Under the pieces are notes generated by a model that did not search any database, was not told where the DNA came from, and saw only the letters and a program-made list of their open reading frames with translations. The translations under genes and the position numbers were made by a program. Below, piece by piece: positions 1 to 9,691 of a DNA stretch of 64,000 nucleotides (within the stretch, counting starts at the first letter, position 1; each line of letters opens with the position of its first letter). This stretch comes from Agromyces allii (GTDB lineage Bacteria > Actinomycetota > Actinomycetes > Actinomycetales > Microbacteriaceae): NCBI RefSeq assembly GCF_009749385.1, contig NZ_WBIN01000002.1, forward strand, positions 186,001 through 250,000, read 5' to 3'.

Positions 1-1196
1 TCGAGCTCGCGGCCGACCGCCCGGCCGACGCGATCGACCCGGCCGTGCTCGACGTGCTGCGCCTCGGCGCGCACCAGTTGCTCGCGACCCGCGTGCCGAC
101 CCACGCGGCCGTGAACGAACAGGTCGACCTCGCGCGTTCGGTCGCACCGAAGGCGGCGGGGTTCGTCAACGCGGTGCTGCGCACGGTGTCCCGTACCGAT
201 GCCGACGCCTGGCGCGAGCTCGTGGCCGAGGGCGCGTCGAACGAGGACGAGCGCCTGGCCCGGCTCGAGAGCCACCCGACCTGGGTCGTGCGGGCACTGC
301 GCGCCGCACTCGAGCGCGAGGGGCGTGCCGACGAGCTGGAGGCGCTCCTGCAGGCCGACAACTCGTCGCCGCGCGTGAACCTCGCGCTGCTCCCCGGTCT
401 CGTCGACGAGGGCATCGCCCAGGAGGTCGACGGGTTCGCCCCGAACGAGTACTCGCCGATCGGTGCGACCGCGAACGACCCCATCCCGGTGGTCGAGGCC
501 GGCCACGGCCGCATCCGCGTGCAGGACGAGGGATCCCAGCTCGCAGCGCTCGCGCTGAGCCGCGCCCTGCCGGTGCGACCGGGGGAGCGCTGGCTCGACC
601 TCTGCTCGGGCCCGGGCGGCAAGACCGCCGTGCTCGCCGCGGAGGCGCTCGCGGGCGGCGCTGTGCTCGCGGCCAACGAGGTCGTGCCCGTGCGCGCCGA
701 TCTCGTGCGCTCGGCGATCGCCGGCGTGCCGCTCGAGGTCGACGTCCGCGTCGGCGACGGCCGCGACCTCGATGCCGCCGCGTTCGGTGCACCCGGCGGC
801 TTCGACCGGATCCTGCTCGACGCGCCGTGCACGGGCCTCGGGGCGCTCCGCCGCCGGCCCGAGGCGCGCTGGCGCAAGCGTCCGCAGGATGTCGCCGAGC
901 TCACCCTCCTCCAGGGCCAGTTGCTCGACGCGGCCTTCGCAGCGCTCGCGCCGGGCGGTGTGCTCGCCTACGTGACCTGCTCCCCGCACACGGCCGAGAC
1001 CCACGGTTCGCTCGGTGCGGCGCTCGCCCGTTGGGGCGGCGAGGCCGAGTCGCTCGACGCCGCCGCCGTCGTGCAGGGCGTGTCGCGGCATCCGCTCGAC
1101 CTGGCTGCGGGCGAGACGGCCGTGCAGCTCTGGCCGCACCGGCACGGCACCGACGCGATGTTCATCGCGCTCGTGCGACGGGTTCCGGCCGCCTGA
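1..1196 (+). CDS. rsmB: 16S rRNA (cytosine-C5) methyltransferase RsmB/Sun, 5' end cut by window
   Basis: S-adenosylmethionine-dependent enzyme that methylates C5 of a cytosine in small-subunit rRNA (C967 in E. coli). The frame is open from base 3, so the true start and part of the N-terminal NusB-like RNA-binding domain lie outside the window. The catalytic domain is complete: the SAM loop DLCSGPGGKT (about 597-626), motif IV DAPCTGLG (about 819-842) with one active-site Cys, and motif VI VTCSPH with the Thr-Cys pair at 975-980. Two cysteines in these positions are characteristic of RNA m5C methyltransferases. The gene ends 98 bp before rpe. The rsmB-rpe neighbourhood is common in actinobacteria. 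Confidence 0.93.
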   Translation, partial: ELAADRPADAIDPAVLDVLRLGAHQLLATRVPTHAAVNEQVDLARSVAPKAAGFVNAVLRTVSRTDADAWRELVAEGASNEDERLARLESHPTWVVRALRAALEREGRADELEALLQADNSSPRVNLALLPGLVDEGIAQEVDGFAPNEYSPIGATANDPIPVVEAGHGRIRVQDEGSQLAALALSRALPVRPGERWLDLCSGPGGKTAVLAAEALAGGAVLAANEVVPVRADLVRSAIAGVPLEVDVRVGDGRDLDAAAFGAPGGFDRILLDAPCTGLGALRRRPEARWRKRPQDVAELTLLQGQLLDAAFAALAPGGVLAYVTCSPHTAETHGSLGAALARWGGEAESLDAAAVVQGVSRHPLDLAAGETAVQLWPHRHGTDAMFIALVRRVPAA

Positions 1197-1282
1197 GCCG
1201 CCCAGCGCCGCACTGAGCCACCCCGCACCGCACTGGGCGGGCGCCGCGCGGCACACGCGCCCGACCCCGGTCGGGGCCTCGA

Positions 1283-1288
1283 TAGGCT
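1283..1288 (+). promoter_or_regulatory. -10 element of leaderless rpe promoter
   Basis: TAGGCT followed by six bases and then the rpe ATG. Transcription starting about 7 nt downstream of a -10 would begin at or next to the A of the start codon, so rpe is probably leaderless. No Shine-Dalgarno sequence is visible. Confidence 0.7.
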
Positions 1289-1294
1289 GGGCGC

Positions 1295-1990
1295 ATGACG
1301 ACGCGGATCAACCCGAGCATCCTCGCTGCCGACTTCGTGAACCTCGAGTCGGAGCTCGCGCGCATCGCGAGCGCCGACCTCGTGCACGTCGACGTCATGG
1401 ACAACCACTTCGTGCCGAACCTCACGTTCGGCCCCCAGATGGTGGGCCGTCTGCAGGACGTCAGCCCGATCCCGCTCGACGTCCACCTGATGATCTCGGA
1501 TGTCGACCGCTGGGCTCCGGGCTACGCCGAACTCGGTGCGTACTCGGTGACCTTCCACGCCGAGGCGACCGACGAGCCGGTGCGGCTCGCACGTCGACTG
1601 CGCGAGATCGGCGCACGTGCCGGCATCGCCCTGAAGCCCGGAACGGATGCCGGGCCCTACCTCGACCTGCTGCCCGAGTTCGACCAGGTCCTGATCATGA
1701 CCGTCGAGCCCGGGTTCGGCGGCCAGTCGTTCATGCGCGAGACGATGCCGAAGCTCAGCCAGGTGGCGGGCGCCGTGCGCGCCGCGGGGCTCGACGTCTG
1801 GCTCCAGGTCGACGGCGGCATCTCGCTCGACACGATCGGCATCGCCGCCGAGGCGGGGGCCGATACGTTCGTCGCGGGCTCGGCGGTCTTCGGCGCCGAG
1901 GTCCCGGCCGAGCGCATCACCGCGCTCCGCGACCTCGCGGCGACACATCGGCATGGGGCGCTCCCGGGCACCGGTAGTCTGAAGGCGTGA
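1295..1990 (+). CDS. rpe: Ribulose-phosphate 3-epimerase
   Basis: Interconverts ribulose-5-phosphate and xylulose-5-phosphate in the pentose-phosphate pathway. The 231-residue protein has the expected length and motifs: [10 protein letters not shown] at the N-terminus, [12 protein letters not shown] with the metal-binding His and Asp, VHLMI, the phosphate-loop region [13 protein letters not shown], and VDGGI near the C-terminus. It is a TIM barrel and cytosolic. The other pentose-phosphate genes of this window lie 39 kb away (tkt to pgl). The stop codon overlaps the hisE GTG by four bases (GTGA). The start is fixed by the leaderless promoter 6 nt upstream. Confidence 0.97.
   Translation: MTTRINPSILAADFVNLESELARIASADLVHVDVMDNHFVPNLTFGPQMVGRLQDVSPIPLDVHLMISDVDRWAPGYAELGAYSVTFHAEATDEPVRLARRLREIGARAGIALKPGTDAGPYLDLLPEFDQVLIMTVEPGFGGQSFMRETMPKLSQVAGAVRAAGLDVWLQVDGGISLDTIGIAAEAGADTFVAGSAVFGAEVPAERITALRDLAATHRHGALPGTGSLKA
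1975..1980 (+). promoter_or_regulatory. -10 element of leaderless hisE promoter inside rpe
   Basis: TAGTCT lies within the last codons of rpe, followed by six bases and the hisE GTG at 1987. The spacing equals that of the other leaderless starts here, so hisE may have its own transcript in addition to coupling with rpe. Confidence 0.55.
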
Positions 1991-2250
1991 AGACATTCGA
2001 CGAACTCTTCGTCGAGCTCAGCGAGAAGGCCCGCACCCGTCCAGAGGGTTCCGGCACCGTGCGCGAGCTCGATGCAGGCGTGCACGCCATCGGAAAGAAG
2101 ATCGTCGAGGAAGCGGCCGAAGTGTGGATGGCCGCCGAGTACCAGACCGACGACGAAGCTGCTGAAGAGATCTCGCAGCTGCTCTACCACCTGCAGGTGC
2201 TCATGCTCGCGAAGGGGCTCTCGCCCGCCGACGTGTACCGACATCTCTGA
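1987..2250 (+). CDS. hisE: Phosphoribosyl-ATP pyrophosphatase
   Basis: Second step of histidine synthesis: hydrolyses phosphoribosyl-ATP to phosphoribosyl-AMP and pyrophosphate. It has 87 residues, the normal size for a stand-alone HisE, and is an all-alpha MazG-like fold with the Mg-binding pattern [14 protein letters not shown] followed by [15 protein letters not shown]. The GTG start overlaps the rpe stop (GTGA), and a -10 hexamer sits 6 nt upstream. hisG follows after 44 bp. HisI, which acts next, is a separate gene at 3918 rather than a fused HisIE protein, as is usual in actinobacteria. Confidence 0.96.
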   Translation: MKTFDELFVELSEKARTRPEGSGTVRELDAGVHAIGKKIVEEAAEVWMAAEYQTDDEAAEEISQLLYHLQVLMLAKGLSPADVYRHL

Positions 2251-2294
2251 CGTTCGCCTCTGCATCGACTGCTCGTTCCGAACGAAAGCACCTC

Positions 2295-3152
2295 ATGACC
2301 GATTCACCAGTGCTCCTGCGCATCGCCGTGCCCAACAAGGGCTCGCTCTCCGAGACCGCCGCCGAGATGCTCGCCGAGGCCGGCTACACCGGCCGCCGCG
2401 ACACGAAGGAGCTCCACGTGGTCGACGCCCGCAACGGCGTCGAGTTCTTCTACCTGCGGCCGCGTGACATCGCGACGTACGTCGGCTCGGGCGCGCTCGA
2501 CGTCGGCATCACCGGGCGCGACCTCCTGATCGACTCGGGATCGGTCGCGACCGAGACCGCCGAGCTCGAGTTCGCGCGATCGACCTTCCGTTTCGCCGGC
2601 AACGCCGACCGGTTCCGCGAGCTGTCCGACCTCCAGGGCGTGCGCGTGGCGACGAGCTACGCCGGCCTCGTCGGCAAGTTCCTCGCCGACGCCGGCGTCG
2701 ACGCCACGCTCGTGCCGCTCGACGGGGCCGTCGAGTCGGCGGTCCGGCTGGGCGTCGCCGACGCGATCGCCGACGTCGTCGAGACCGGCACCACGCTCCG
2801 CAAGGCCGGCCTGTCGATCTTCGGCCCGGTCATCCTCGAGTCCAGCGCGGTCCTGGTGAGCTCTCCGACCGAGCAGCCGGGCACCGCGACGCTCGTGCGG
2901 CGCCTGCAGGGCGTGCTCGTGGCCCGCCGTTACGTGCTGCTCGACTACGACGTGCCCCTCGCGCACCTCGAGCGCGCCACGGCCGCCGCTCCCGGGTTCG
3001 AGTCGCCGACCGTGTCGCCGCTGCACGACCCCGAGTGGGTCGCCGTGCGGGTTATGATCCCGCGCGTCGACATGAACCACGTCATGGACGAGCTCTACGC
3101 GATCGGCGCCCGCGCGATCCTCGTGAGCGCGATCCACGCTGCGCGGTTGTGA
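2295..3152 (+). CDS. hisG: ATP phosphoribosyltransferase, long form
   Basis: Commits ATP and PRPP to histidine synthesis. The 285-residue protein is the long, homohexameric form with a C-terminal ACT-like regulatory domain (about 205-285) that binds histidine for feedback inhibition, so no HisZ partner is needed. Visible motifs are [10 protein letters not shown] at the N-terminus and the PRPP loop ETGTT at residues 163-167. hisF starts 7 bp downstream. The ATG is the first start in frame after hisE. No strong Shine-Dalgarno is seen before it (only AAAG). Confidence 0.96.
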   Translation: MTDSPVLLRIAVPNKGSLSETAAEMLAEAGYTGRRDTKELHVVDARNGVEFFYLRPRDIATYVGSGALDVGITGRDLLIDSGSVATETAELEFARSTFRFAGNADRFRELSDLQGVRVATSYAGLVGKFLADAGVDATLVPLDGAVESAVRLGVADAIADVVETGTTLRKAGLSIFGPVILESSAVLVSSPTEQPGTATLVRRLQGVLVARRYVLLDYDVPLAHLERATAAAPGFESPTVSPLHDPEWVAVRVMIPRVDMNHVMDELYAIGARAILVSAIHAARL

Positions 3153-3159
3153 GGCGGAG

Positions 3160-3921
3160 ATGTCGCTCGCGATCCGTGTGATCCCGTGCCTCGACGTGGC
3201 GGCAGGCCGCGTCGTCAAGGGCGTCAACTTCGAGAACCTCCGCGACGCCGGCGACCCCGTCGAGCTCGCCGCGCGCTACGGCGAGCAGGGAGCCGACGAG
3301 CTCACCTTCCTCGACGTCACGGCCACGGTCGACGATCGGGCCACCACCTACGACATGGTGCAGCGCGTCGCCGAGCAGGTGTTCATCCCGCTCACGGTGG
3401 GCGGCGGCATCCGCTCGAACGACGATGTCGCGCGCCTGCTCGGCCACGGTGCCGACAAGGTCGGCGTCAACAGCGCCGCGATCGCGCGCCCGGCCCTCAT
3501 CGGCGAGATCGCCGACCGCTTCGGCGCGCAGGTGCTCGTGCTCTCGCTCGACGTGAAGCGCTCCGAGCGAACCGAGTCCGGGTTCGTCGTCACGACGCAC
3601 GGCGGCCGCGCCGAGACCGACCTCGACGCGCTCGAATGGGCGCGGCAGGCGATCGAACTCGGCGCGGGCGAACTGCTCGTCAACTCGATCGACGCCGACG
3701 GCACCAAGGCGGGCTTCGACCTCGAGCTCGTCGCCCTCATGCACGAAGTGTCGACCGTGCCTGTGATCGCCTCTGGCGGGGCCGGAGCGGTCGAGCACTT
3801 CGCGCCGGCCGTCGCGGTCGGCGCCGACGCGGTGCTCGCGGCATCCGTGTTCCACAATGCCGAGCTCACCATCGGCGAGGTGAAGGCCGCCCTCGCGGCA
3901 GACGGAAGGATCGTGCGATGA
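3160..3921 (+). CDS. hisF: Imidazole glycerol phosphate synthase cyclase subunit
   Basis: Uses ammonia from HisH to form imidazole glycerol phosphate and AICAR. The 253-residue TIM barrel carries the two catalytic aspartates: D12 in IPCLDVAAG and D131 in LSLDVKR. It also has the phosphate-binding strands [11 protein letters not shown] and [12 protein letters not shown]. Its glutaminase partner HisH and HisA are not in this window, so the his genes are split between loci. The stop overlaps the hisI start (ATGA). This hisF-hisI-trpE order is conserved in mycobacteria. Confidence 0.97.
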   Translation: MSLAIRVIPCLDVAAGRVVKGVNFENLRDAGDPVELAARYGEQGADELTFLDVTATVDDRATTYDMVQRVAEQVFIPLTVGGGIRSNDDVARLLGHGADKVGVNSAAIARPALIGEIADRFGAQVLVLSLDVKRSERTESGFVVTTHGGRAETDLDALEWARQAIELGAGELLVNSIDADGTKAGFDLELVALMHEVSTVPVIASGGAGAVEHFAPAVAVGADAVLAASVFHNAELTIGEVKAALAADGRIVR

Positions 3922-4283
3922 GCGACGCTGTCGAGACCGCACTCGACCGGGCGGCGTTCAACGCCGACGGACTGCTGCCGGCGGTCATCCAGCAGGAGGG
4001 CACCGGCGAGGTGCTCATGCTCGGCTGGATGGACCGCGAGGCGATGCGTCGCACGCTCACCGAGGGTCGCGTGACGTTCTGGTCGCGCTCGCGCCAGGAG
4101 TACTGGCGCAAGGGCGACACCTCGGGCCACGCGCAGTACGTGCGCGCCGCCGCGCTCGACTGCGACGCCGACACGCTGCTCGTGACCGTGGAGCAGATCG
4201 GCGTCGCGTGCCACACCGGCACCCGCACCTGTTTCGTGGGCGACCCGCTCGAGGTCGTCCAGGGCTTCCCGCCCGCCGACTGA
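3918..4283 (+). CDS. hisI: Phosphoribosyl-AMP cyclohydrolase
   Basis: Opens the adenine ring of phosphoribosyl-AMP, the third step of histidine synthesis. It has 121 residues and the classic zinc site: C82, C98 and C105 (in DCDADTLL and [12 protein letters not shown]), with D81, D83 and D85 as the Mg-binding acidic cluster. [13 protein letters not shown] and [13 protein letters not shown] are family signatures. The ATG at 3918 was chosen because it overlaps the hisF stop by four bases and gives the family-standard N-terminus. Upstream in-frame sequence is only hisF read in another frame. trpE follows after 12 bp. Confidence 0.96.
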   Translation: MSDAVETALDRAAFNADGLLPAVIQQEGTGEVLMLGWMDREAMRRTLTEGRVTFWSRSRQEYWRKGDTSGHAQYVRAAALDCDADTLLVTVEQIGVACHTGTRTCFVGDPLEVVQGFPPAD

Positions 4284-4295
4284 CGAGGAGCCCGC

Positions 4296-5822
4296 GTGAC
4301 AGCCACCACCACGTTCGACGAGTTCCGGGCCCTGCTGCCCGGCCGACGCGTCGTGCCCGTCGTGCGGGAGCTCTTCGCCGACGGCGAGACGCCGGTCGGC
4401 ATCTACCGCAAGCTCGCACGAGACCGGCCGGGCACGTTCCTGCTCGAGTCCGCCGAGCAGGGCGGCATCTGGTCGCGGTACTCGTTCGTCGGGGTCTCGT
4501 CGTACGGCGTGCTCGCCGAGCACGACGGGCGGGTGCAGTGGGACGACCACGGTCACGGCCTCGACGCCGCCCGCGCCCTCGGCGACGCCGCCGACCTCGA
4601 GCCGCTCGCCGCGTTGGAGTCGCTGTACGAACGCTGGCGCTCCGACGACGTGCCTGGTGCACCGCCCCTCACGGGCGGTCTCGTCGGCTTCATCGGCTGG
4701 GAGGCGATCCGCCAGATCGAGCACCTGCCGAACCGTCCGCCGGCCGACTTCGACATGCCCGGCCAGGCGTTCTGCTTCGTCGCCGAGCTCGCGGTCATCG
4801 ATCACCGCACGGGCACGGTGCAGCTCGTGGCATCCGTGCTCAACGACGGCGTCGACGAGCCCGACGCCATGTGGGTCGGTGCGCAGGAGCGGCTCGATCG
4901 CATGCAGCGCGACCTCTCGCGGCCGTCCGAGGCGCATCTCGCGACGATCGACCTCGAGGTGGCCGCCGCACCGACGCACCGCACCGAGCAGGCCGACTTC
5001 CTCGACGCGGTCGAGCGCTCGCGCGAGTACATCCGCGAGGGCGACGTCTTCCAGGTCGTCGTCTCGCAGCGCTTCGACCACGAGGTCGTGGCCGATCCGA
5101 TCGACGTCTACCGCGTGCTGCGCACGTTGAACCCCAGCCCGTACATGTACTTCGTGCATGTCTCGGATGCCGCGGGCGAGCCCATCCACATCGTCGGATC
5201 CTCTCCCGAGGCGCTCGTCAAAGTGCAGCAGGGCCGGGTGTTCACGCATCCCATCGCCGGCTCGAAGCCGCGCGGGTCCACGCCCGAGGCCGATGCCGAG
5301 TTCGAGGCGGAGCTCGTCGCCGATCCCAAGGAGCAGGCCGAGCACCTCATGCTCGTCGACCTCGCCCGCAACGACCTGGCCAAGGTGTGCCGTGCCGGCT
5401 CGGTCGAGGTCACCGAGTTCATGCGCGTCGAGCGGTTCAGCCACATCATGCACCTCGTCTCGTCGGTCGAGGGCGACCTCGCGCCGAAGGCGAACGCCGT
5501 CGACGTGTTCCGGGCGACGTTCCCGGCCGGCACGCTGTCGGGCGCGCCGAAGCCCCGCGCGCTCGAGATCATCGACGAGCTGGAGCCCGCCCAGCGCGGC
5601 CTCTACGGCGGTGTCGTCGGCTACTTCGGCTTCGGAGGCGACGCCGACCTCGCGATCGCGATCCGCACCGCGACCATCAGCGGGGGAGTCGCGCGCGTGC
5701 AGGCCGGAGCCGGGCTCGTGGCCGACTCGGTCGCCGAGTCCGAGTTCGAGGAGTCGCGCAACAAGGCCGCGGCCCCGCTTCGTGCCGTCGCGGTCGCGAA
5801 CGCCCTGCGGAGCATCCCGTGA
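4296..5822 (+). CDS. trpE: Anthranilate synthase component I
   Basis: Converts chorismate to anthranilate, using ammonia supplied by TrpG. The protein has 508 residues. The N-terminal domain contains the tryptophan feedback motif LLES (49-52). The C-terminal chorismate-binding domain (about 230-505) contains HPIAGSKPRGSTPEAD, LVDLARNDLAKVC and GTLSGAPKPRALEIID. The GTG start is preceded by GAGGAG. No trpG, trpD or trpF lies in the operon, so the glutaminase and anthranilate phosphoribosyltransferase must be encoded elsewhere. No trp leader peptide is visible because hisI ends only 12 bp upstream. Confidence 0.97.
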   Translation: MTATTTFDEFRALLPGRRVVPVVRELFADGETPVGIYRKLARDRPGTFLLESAEQGGIWSRYSFVGVSSYGVLAEHDGRVQWDDHGHGLDAARALGDAADLEPLAALESLYERWRSDDVPGAPPLTGGLVGFIGWEAIRQIEHLPNRPPADFDMPGQAFCFVAELAVIDHRTGTVQLVASVLNDGVDEPDAMWVGAQERLDRMQRDLSRPSEAHLATIDLEVAAAPTHRTEQADFLDAVERSREYIREGDVFQVVVSQRFDHEVVADPIDVYRVLRTLNPSPYMYFVHVSDAAGEPIHIVGSSPEALVKVQQGRVFTHPIAGSKPRGSTPEADAEFEAELVADPKEQAEHLMLVDLARNDLAKVCRAGSVEVTEFMRVERFSHIMHLVSSVEGDLAPKANAVDVFRATFPAGTLSGAPKPRALEIIDELEPAQRGLYGGVVGYFGFGGDADLAIAIRTATISGGVARVQAGAGLVADSVAESEFEESRNKAAAPLRAVAVANALRSIP

Positions 5823-6604
5823 GCGGCGGGCGACTCAAGTCGATCACGCTGCTGCTCGCGCTCGTCGGCGCCGGACTCGCACTGCTCTCGTGGAGCCAGA
5901 CGTGGTTCGAGCTTCGCATCCTCGACCCGGTGACGCAGGGCGGCGGCCGGCCGATCGAGGTCGGCGGCGGCATCGCCTCGCCGGCGCTCGCTGCGCTCGG
6001 CCTCGCGGGGCTCGCGCTCGTCGCGGCGCTCGCGATCGCTGGTCCGTTCATCCGTGTCGTCCTCGCGGTGATCCAGGTGCTCCTCGGCGGGTCGATCGTG
6101 CTCGCGAGCGTCATCGCCCTCGGCGACCCGGTCAAGGCCGTCGCGCCCGCGGTGACGGATGCCACGGGCGTCGCAGGTGCAGGGCCGACGGCGGAGCTCG
6201 TGGCATCCGTCGAGCCCACCGTGTGGCCGTGGATCGCGATCGCGGGCGGCGTGCTCGTCGTGGGCGCCGCGATCGCGGCACTCGTCACCGGCGCACGCTG
6301 GCCCGGCTCGTCGCGACGCTACTCGACGACGCAGCTCGCCGACGCGGATGCCGCCGTCGGTGACGCCCACGAGGGCGGAGGCTCGGGCGAGGCGCCCGAG
6401 GCGTCCGCCGAGCGCGCACTGCCCGAGACCGACGCCCGTCGGCGGGCCTCCGACCGCGCCGTCGACGCGTGGGACGAACTCAGCCGCGGCGACGACCCCA
6501 CCGACGACCTCGCCGCAGAGACGCCCGCAGCGTCCGCCGTCGAGCCCGGTGGAGATGGCGCCACTCGCGACGGGCGTGAGAGCCCGACCGAACCCAGCCG
6601 CTAG
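5819..6604 (+). CDS. Trp-operon-associated membrane protein
   Basis: Predicted integral membrane protein of the family found next to trp genes in actinobacteria (the TIGR02234/Trp_oprn_chp type, from memory). The GTG start overlaps the trpE stop (GTGA) and gives 261 residues. Hydrophobic segments lie near residues 8-25, about 50-68, 75-95 and about 137-157, so four membrane spans are likely, with a Trp-rich extracytoplasmic stretch (SWSQTWFEL) after the first. Residues from about 175 onward form a long acidic, Ala/Pro-rich, probably disordered tail. Function unknown; its placement suggests a link to tryptophan supply or transport, but that is inference. Its TAG stop also forms the start of a -10 hexamer for the next gene. 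Confidence 0.85.
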   Translation: MSGGRLKSITLLLALVGAGLALLSWSQTWFELRILDPVTQGGGRPIEVGGGIASPALAALGLAGLALVAALAIAGPFIRVVLAVIQVLLGGSIVLASVIALGDPVKAVAPAVTDATGVAGAGPTAELVASVEPTVWPWIAIAGGVLVVGAAIAALVTGARWPGSSRRYSTTQLADADAAVGDAHEGGGSGEAPEASAERALPETDARRRASDRAVDAWDELSRGDDPTDDLAAETPAASAVEPGGDGATRDGRESPTEPSR

Positions 6605-6607
6605 ACT
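6602..6607 (+). promoter_or_regulatory. -10 element overlapping a stop codon
   Basis: TAGACT, in which TAG is the stop codon of the preceding membrane-protein gene. The predicted RNA start is near 6614, giving a leader of about 25 nt with the Shine-Dalgarno sequence AAGGAG at 6629-6634 before the ATG at 6639. It could drive the small gene and trpC-trpB-trpA. Confidence 0.6.
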
Positions 6608-6638
6608 TGCGGCGAACCCCCCAGCACGAAGGAGCAAC

Positions 6639-6869
6639 ATGAGCACTGAGACCGCAGACCCCGGCCACGGACACTCGCCCGCGGCATGGACCGCCGTCAT
6701 CATCATGCTCATCGGCTTCACGATCGGCACGCTCGCCTTCTGGTTCGAGCTCGCGTGGCTCGTGTGGGCCTCGGCCGGCATCGTCCTCATCGGGCTCATC
6801 GTCGGCTGGCTGCTCGCGCGTGCCGGCTACGGTGTCGGCGGCGACAAGGTCGCTGCGAAGGCGCACTGA
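6639..6869 (+). CDS. Small His-rich two-helix membrane protein in the trp operon
   Basis: 76 residues. A short polar N-terminus with HGHSPAAW is followed by two hydrophobic helices (about 19-37 and 42-62) and a basic tail, so it is probably a two-span membrane protein with both ends on the same side. I recall similar HGxxPAAWT proteins in Microbacteriaceae (possibly the DUF6704 family) but cannot confirm the family name. The start is well supported by AAGGAG 4 nt upstream of the ATG and a -10 at 6602. It lies between the Trp-associated membrane protein and trpC, three bases before trpC. Function unknown. Confidence 0.8.
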   Translation: MSTETADPGHGHSPAAWTAVIIMLIGFTIGTLAFWFELAWLVWASAGIVLIGLIVGWLLARAGYGVGGDKVAAKAH

Positions 6870-6872
6870 CGC

Positions 6873-7643
6873 GTGCTCGCCGATCTGACGGCGAACTCCG
6901 TCGCCGACGCTCTCGCGCGCCGTGAACTCCGGCCGCTCGAGGTCGTCGAGCGCGCCGCGCTCGATCGCGCACCCGCGCTCGACGCCCTGCAGTCCCTGCA
7001 ACCGGCGTCGCATGTCAAGGTGATCGCCGAGATCAAGCGCGCAAGCCCGTCGCGCGGTGCGCTCGCGAGCATCGAGGATCCCGCCGAACTCGCCCGCCTC
7101 TACGAGCTCGGCGGCGCGAGCGCCATCAGCGTGCTCACCGAGGGCCGCAAGTTCAAGGGATCCCTCGACGACCTCGAGGCCGTTCGCGCGGCCGTGTCGA
7201 TCCCCGTGCTGCGCAAGGACTTCATCGCGACGCCGTACCAGGTGTTCGAGGCCCGCGCGGCCGGCGCCGACCTGGTGCTGCTCATCGTCGCGGCGCTCGA
7301 CGACGCGACGCTCCGCGAACTGTTCGCGCTCATCACCTCGCTCGGCATGACCCCGCTCGTCGAGACGCACTCGGCCGACGAGCTCGAGCGTGCGAAGGCG
7401 ATCGGCGCGCGCCTCATCGGCGTCAACGCCCGCGACCTCTCGACCTTCGAGCTCGATCGCGACCTCTTCGGCCGGCTCGCCGACCGATTCCCCTCAGATG
7501 CCATCCGCGTCGCCGAGTCCGCGGTGCTCTCCGCGGCGGATGTCGCGCACTACCGCGCGGCCGGCGCCGACGCCGTCCTCGTGGGCGAAGCGCTCGTCAC
7601 GGGCGACCCGATGGCCAACCTCTCAGCATTCCTGGCGGTGTGA
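6873..7643 (+). CDS. trpC: Indole-3-glycerol phosphate synthase
   Basis: Closes the indole ring from CdRP, the fourth step of tryptophan synthesis. The 256-residue TIM barrel has the catalytic Lys55 in [13 protein letters not shown], Lys115 in PVLRKDF, the Glu of VAESAVL, and the phosphate-binding GVNARDL and VLVGEALV segments. It is monofunctional: no TrpF domain is fused. Actinobacteria usually cover the missing TrpF step with PriA (bifunctional HisA/TrpF), which is not in the window. The GTG start lies three bases after the preceding stop, so translation is probably coupled. trpB starts one base after the trpC stop. Confidence 0.96.
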   Translation: MLADLTANSVADALARRELRPLEVVERAALDRAPALDALQSLQPASHVKVIAEIKRASPSRGALASIEDPAELARLYELGGASAISVLTEGRKFKGSLDDLEAVRAAVSIPVLRKDFIATPYQVFEARAAGADLVLLIVAALDDATLRELFALITSLGMTPLVETHSADELERAKAIGARLIGVNARDLSTFELDRDLFGRLADRFPSDAIRVAESAVLSAADVAHYRAAGADAVLVGEALVTGDPMANLSAFLAV

Positions 7644-7644
7644 C

Positions 7645-8853
7645 ATGGCGCTCAGAGCGCAGACCGGTCCGTACTTCGGCGATTTCGGTGGGCGCTTCGT
7701 GCCCGAATCCCTCATCGCCGCCCTCGACCAGCTCGGCGAGGCCTACGACCTCGCGAAGCTCGATCCGGCGTTCGCCGAGGAGCTGGCCGAGCTCGGCCGC
7801 AGCTACACGGGGCGTCCGTCGATCATCACCGAGGTGCCGCGCTTCGCGAAGCACGCCGGCGGTGCCCGCATCATCCTGAAGCGCGAAGACCTGAACCACA
7901 CGGGTTCGCACAAGATCAACAACGTGCTGGGGCAGGCGCTGCTCACCAAGCGCATCGGCAAGACGCGCGTGATCGCCGAGACCGGGGCCGGCCAGCACGG
8001 CGTGGCGACCGCGACGGCGGCCGCGCTCTTCGACCTCGACTGCACGATCTACATGGGCGAGGTCGACACCGAGCGCCAGGCGCTCAACGTGGCGCGCATG
8101 CGCCTGCTCGGCGCCGAGGTCATCGCCGTCAAGACCGGGTCGCGCACCCTGAAGGACGCGATCAACGACGCCATGCGCGACTGGGTCACGAACGTCGAGA
8201 CCACCAACTACATCTTCGGCACCGTCGCCGGCCCGCACCCGTTCCCCGAGATGGTGCGCGACTTCCAGAAGATCATCGGCGAAGAGGCCCGCCAGCAGGT
8301 GCTCGATCTCACGGGTTCGCTCCCGACGGCGATCGCGGCCTGCGTCGGCGGCGGCTCGAACGCGATCGGGCTCTTCCACGCCTTCCTCGACGACACCGAC
8401 GTGAAGATCTACGGTTTCGAGGCCGGCGGCGAAGGCGTCGACACGCCCCGCCATGCCGCGACCATCACCAAGGGCCGCCCCGGCGTCCTGCACGGCGCAC
8501 GCAGCTACATGCTCCAAGACGAAGACGGCCAGACCATCGAGTCGCACTCGATCTCGGCCGGCCTCGACTACCCGGGCGTCGGCCCCGAGCACTCCTGGCT
8601 CTCCGCGATCGGGCGGGCCGAGTACCGGCCCGTGACCGACGACGCCGCGATGCAGGCGCTGCGCCTTCTGACGCGCACCGAGGGCATCATCCCCGCGATC
8701 GAGTCGGCGCACGCCCTCGCCGGCGCGCTCGAGCTCGGCCGGGAGCTCGGCCCCGAGGCGACGATCCTCGTGAACCTCTCGGGTCGCGGCGACAAGGACA
8801 TGGACACCGCGGCGAAGTACTTCGAGCTCTACGACCAGGAGGACGCCAAGTGA
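7645..8853 (+). CDS. trpB: Tryptophan synthase beta chain
   Basis: PLP enzyme that joins indole and serine to make tryptophan. It has 402 residues, normal for TrpB1. K90 in HTGSHKINN forms the PLP Schiff base, [12 protein letters not shown] is the COMM-domain/active-site region, and GGGSNAIG binds the PLP phosphate. The ATG at 7645 was chosen because it lies one base after the trpC stop and gives the standard N-terminus ending in [14 protein letters not shown]. The stop overlaps the trpA GTG by four bases, fitting equal expression of the alpha2beta2 complex. Confidence 0.97.
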   Translation: MALRAQTGPYFGDFGGRFVPESLIAALDQLGEAYDLAKLDPAFAEELAELGRSYTGRPSIITEVPRFAKHAGGARIILKREDLNHTGSHKINNVLGQALLTKRIGKTRVIAETGAGQHGVATATAAALFDLDCTIYMGEVDTERQALNVARMRLLGAEVIAVKTGSRTLKDAINDAMRDWVTNVETTNYIFGTVAGPHPFPEMVRDFQKIIGEEARQQVLDLTGSLPTAIAACVGGGSNAIGLFHAFLDDTDVKIYGFEAGGEGVDTPRHAATITKGRPGVLHGARSYMLQDEDGQTIESHSISAGLDYPGVGPEHSWLSAIGRAEYRPVTDDAAMQALRLLTRTEGIIPAIESAHALAGALELGRELGPEATILVNLSGRGDKDMDTAAKYFELYDQEDAK

Positions 8854-9635
8854 GAACGGTCGCCCCCGTCATCCGCCGCCGCAACGACGAGGCGAACGGC
8901 GCCCTCATCGGTTACCTGCCCGTCGGGTTCCCCACGCTCGACGAGAGCGTCGAGGCCGCGGTCGCGCTGGTCGAGAACGGCGTCGACGTGCTCGAGCTCG
9001 GTCTGCCGTACTCCGACCCGGTCATGGACGGCCCCGTCATCCAGGCCGCCACCCAGCAGGCCCTCGCCAACGGGTTCCGGCTCTCGCACGGGTTCGAGGC
9101 GGTCCGCCGCGTCACCGAGCGAGTCGATGCCCCGGTGCTGCTCATGACCTACTGGAACCCCGTCGTGCAGTACGGCGTCGACCGGTTCGCCGACGACCTC
9201 GCCGCGGCCGGGGGAGCGGGCCTCATCACGCCCGACCTCATCCCCGACGAGGGCGCCGACTGGATCGCTGCCTCCGAGCGCACCGGCCTCGACCGCGTCT
9301 TCCTCGCCGCCCCGACCTCGACCGACGAGCGCCTCGTGCGCACGATCGAGGCGAGCCGCGGGTTCGTCTACGCCGTCTCGACCATGGGCATCACCGGTGC
9401 GCGATCGGATGTCGATGCCGCCGCCCGCACGCTGGTCACCCGTCTGGGCGAGGCCGGTGCCGAAGCGAGCTGCGTCGGCGTCGGCATCTCGACGGCCGCG
9501 CAGGTGGCCGAGGTGCTCGAGTACGCGCAGGGCGCCATCGTCGGCTCCGCGCTCGTGAAGGCACTGGCCGAGGGCGGGGTCGCCGCGGCGGGCGCGCTGG
9601 CCGCCGACCTCGCGCGCGGCACGCGTTCCGAGTGA
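8850..9635 (+). CDS. trpA: Tryptophan synthase alpha chain
   Basis: Cleaves indole glycerol phosphate and channels indole to TrpB. It has 261 residues. The catalytic pair is in place: E49 and D60 within [15 protein letters not shown], numbered as in the E. coli enzyme. MTYWNP and [13 protein letters not shown] are family signatures. The GTG start overlaps trpB (GTGA). It ends the trp run; lgt follows after 56 bp, which contains a possible -10 (TACGCT, 9638-9643) and an AAAGG ribosome site. Confidence 0.97.
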   Translation: MRTVAPVIRRRNDEANGALIGYLPVGFPTLDESVEAAVALVENGVDVLELGLPYSDPVMDGPVIQAATQQALANGFRLSHGFEAVRRVTERVDAPVLLMTYWNPVVQYGVDRFADDLAAAGGAGLITPDLIPDEGADWIAASERTGLDRVFLAAPTSTDERLVRTIEASRGFVYAVSTMGITGARSDVDAAARTLVTRLGEAGAEASCVGVGISTAAQVAEVLEYAQGAIVGSALVKALAEGGVAAAGALAADLARGTRSE

Positions 9636-9691
9636 AGTACGCTGACTGAGGCCCGAGTGGCCGAAGCCCCCGAAGAAAGGCAGCAGTCCGC

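Noticed and set aside
2251..2294. SOS-like box GTTCCGAAC before hisG
   Set aside because: The arms are in the wrong order and spacing for a LexA site (CGAAC followed by GTTCG); no reason for damage control of hisG.
4284..4300. Trp attenuator or leader peptide before trpE
   Set aside because: Only 12 bp separate hisI and trpE, too short for a leader peptide and terminator; no run of Trp codons upstream.
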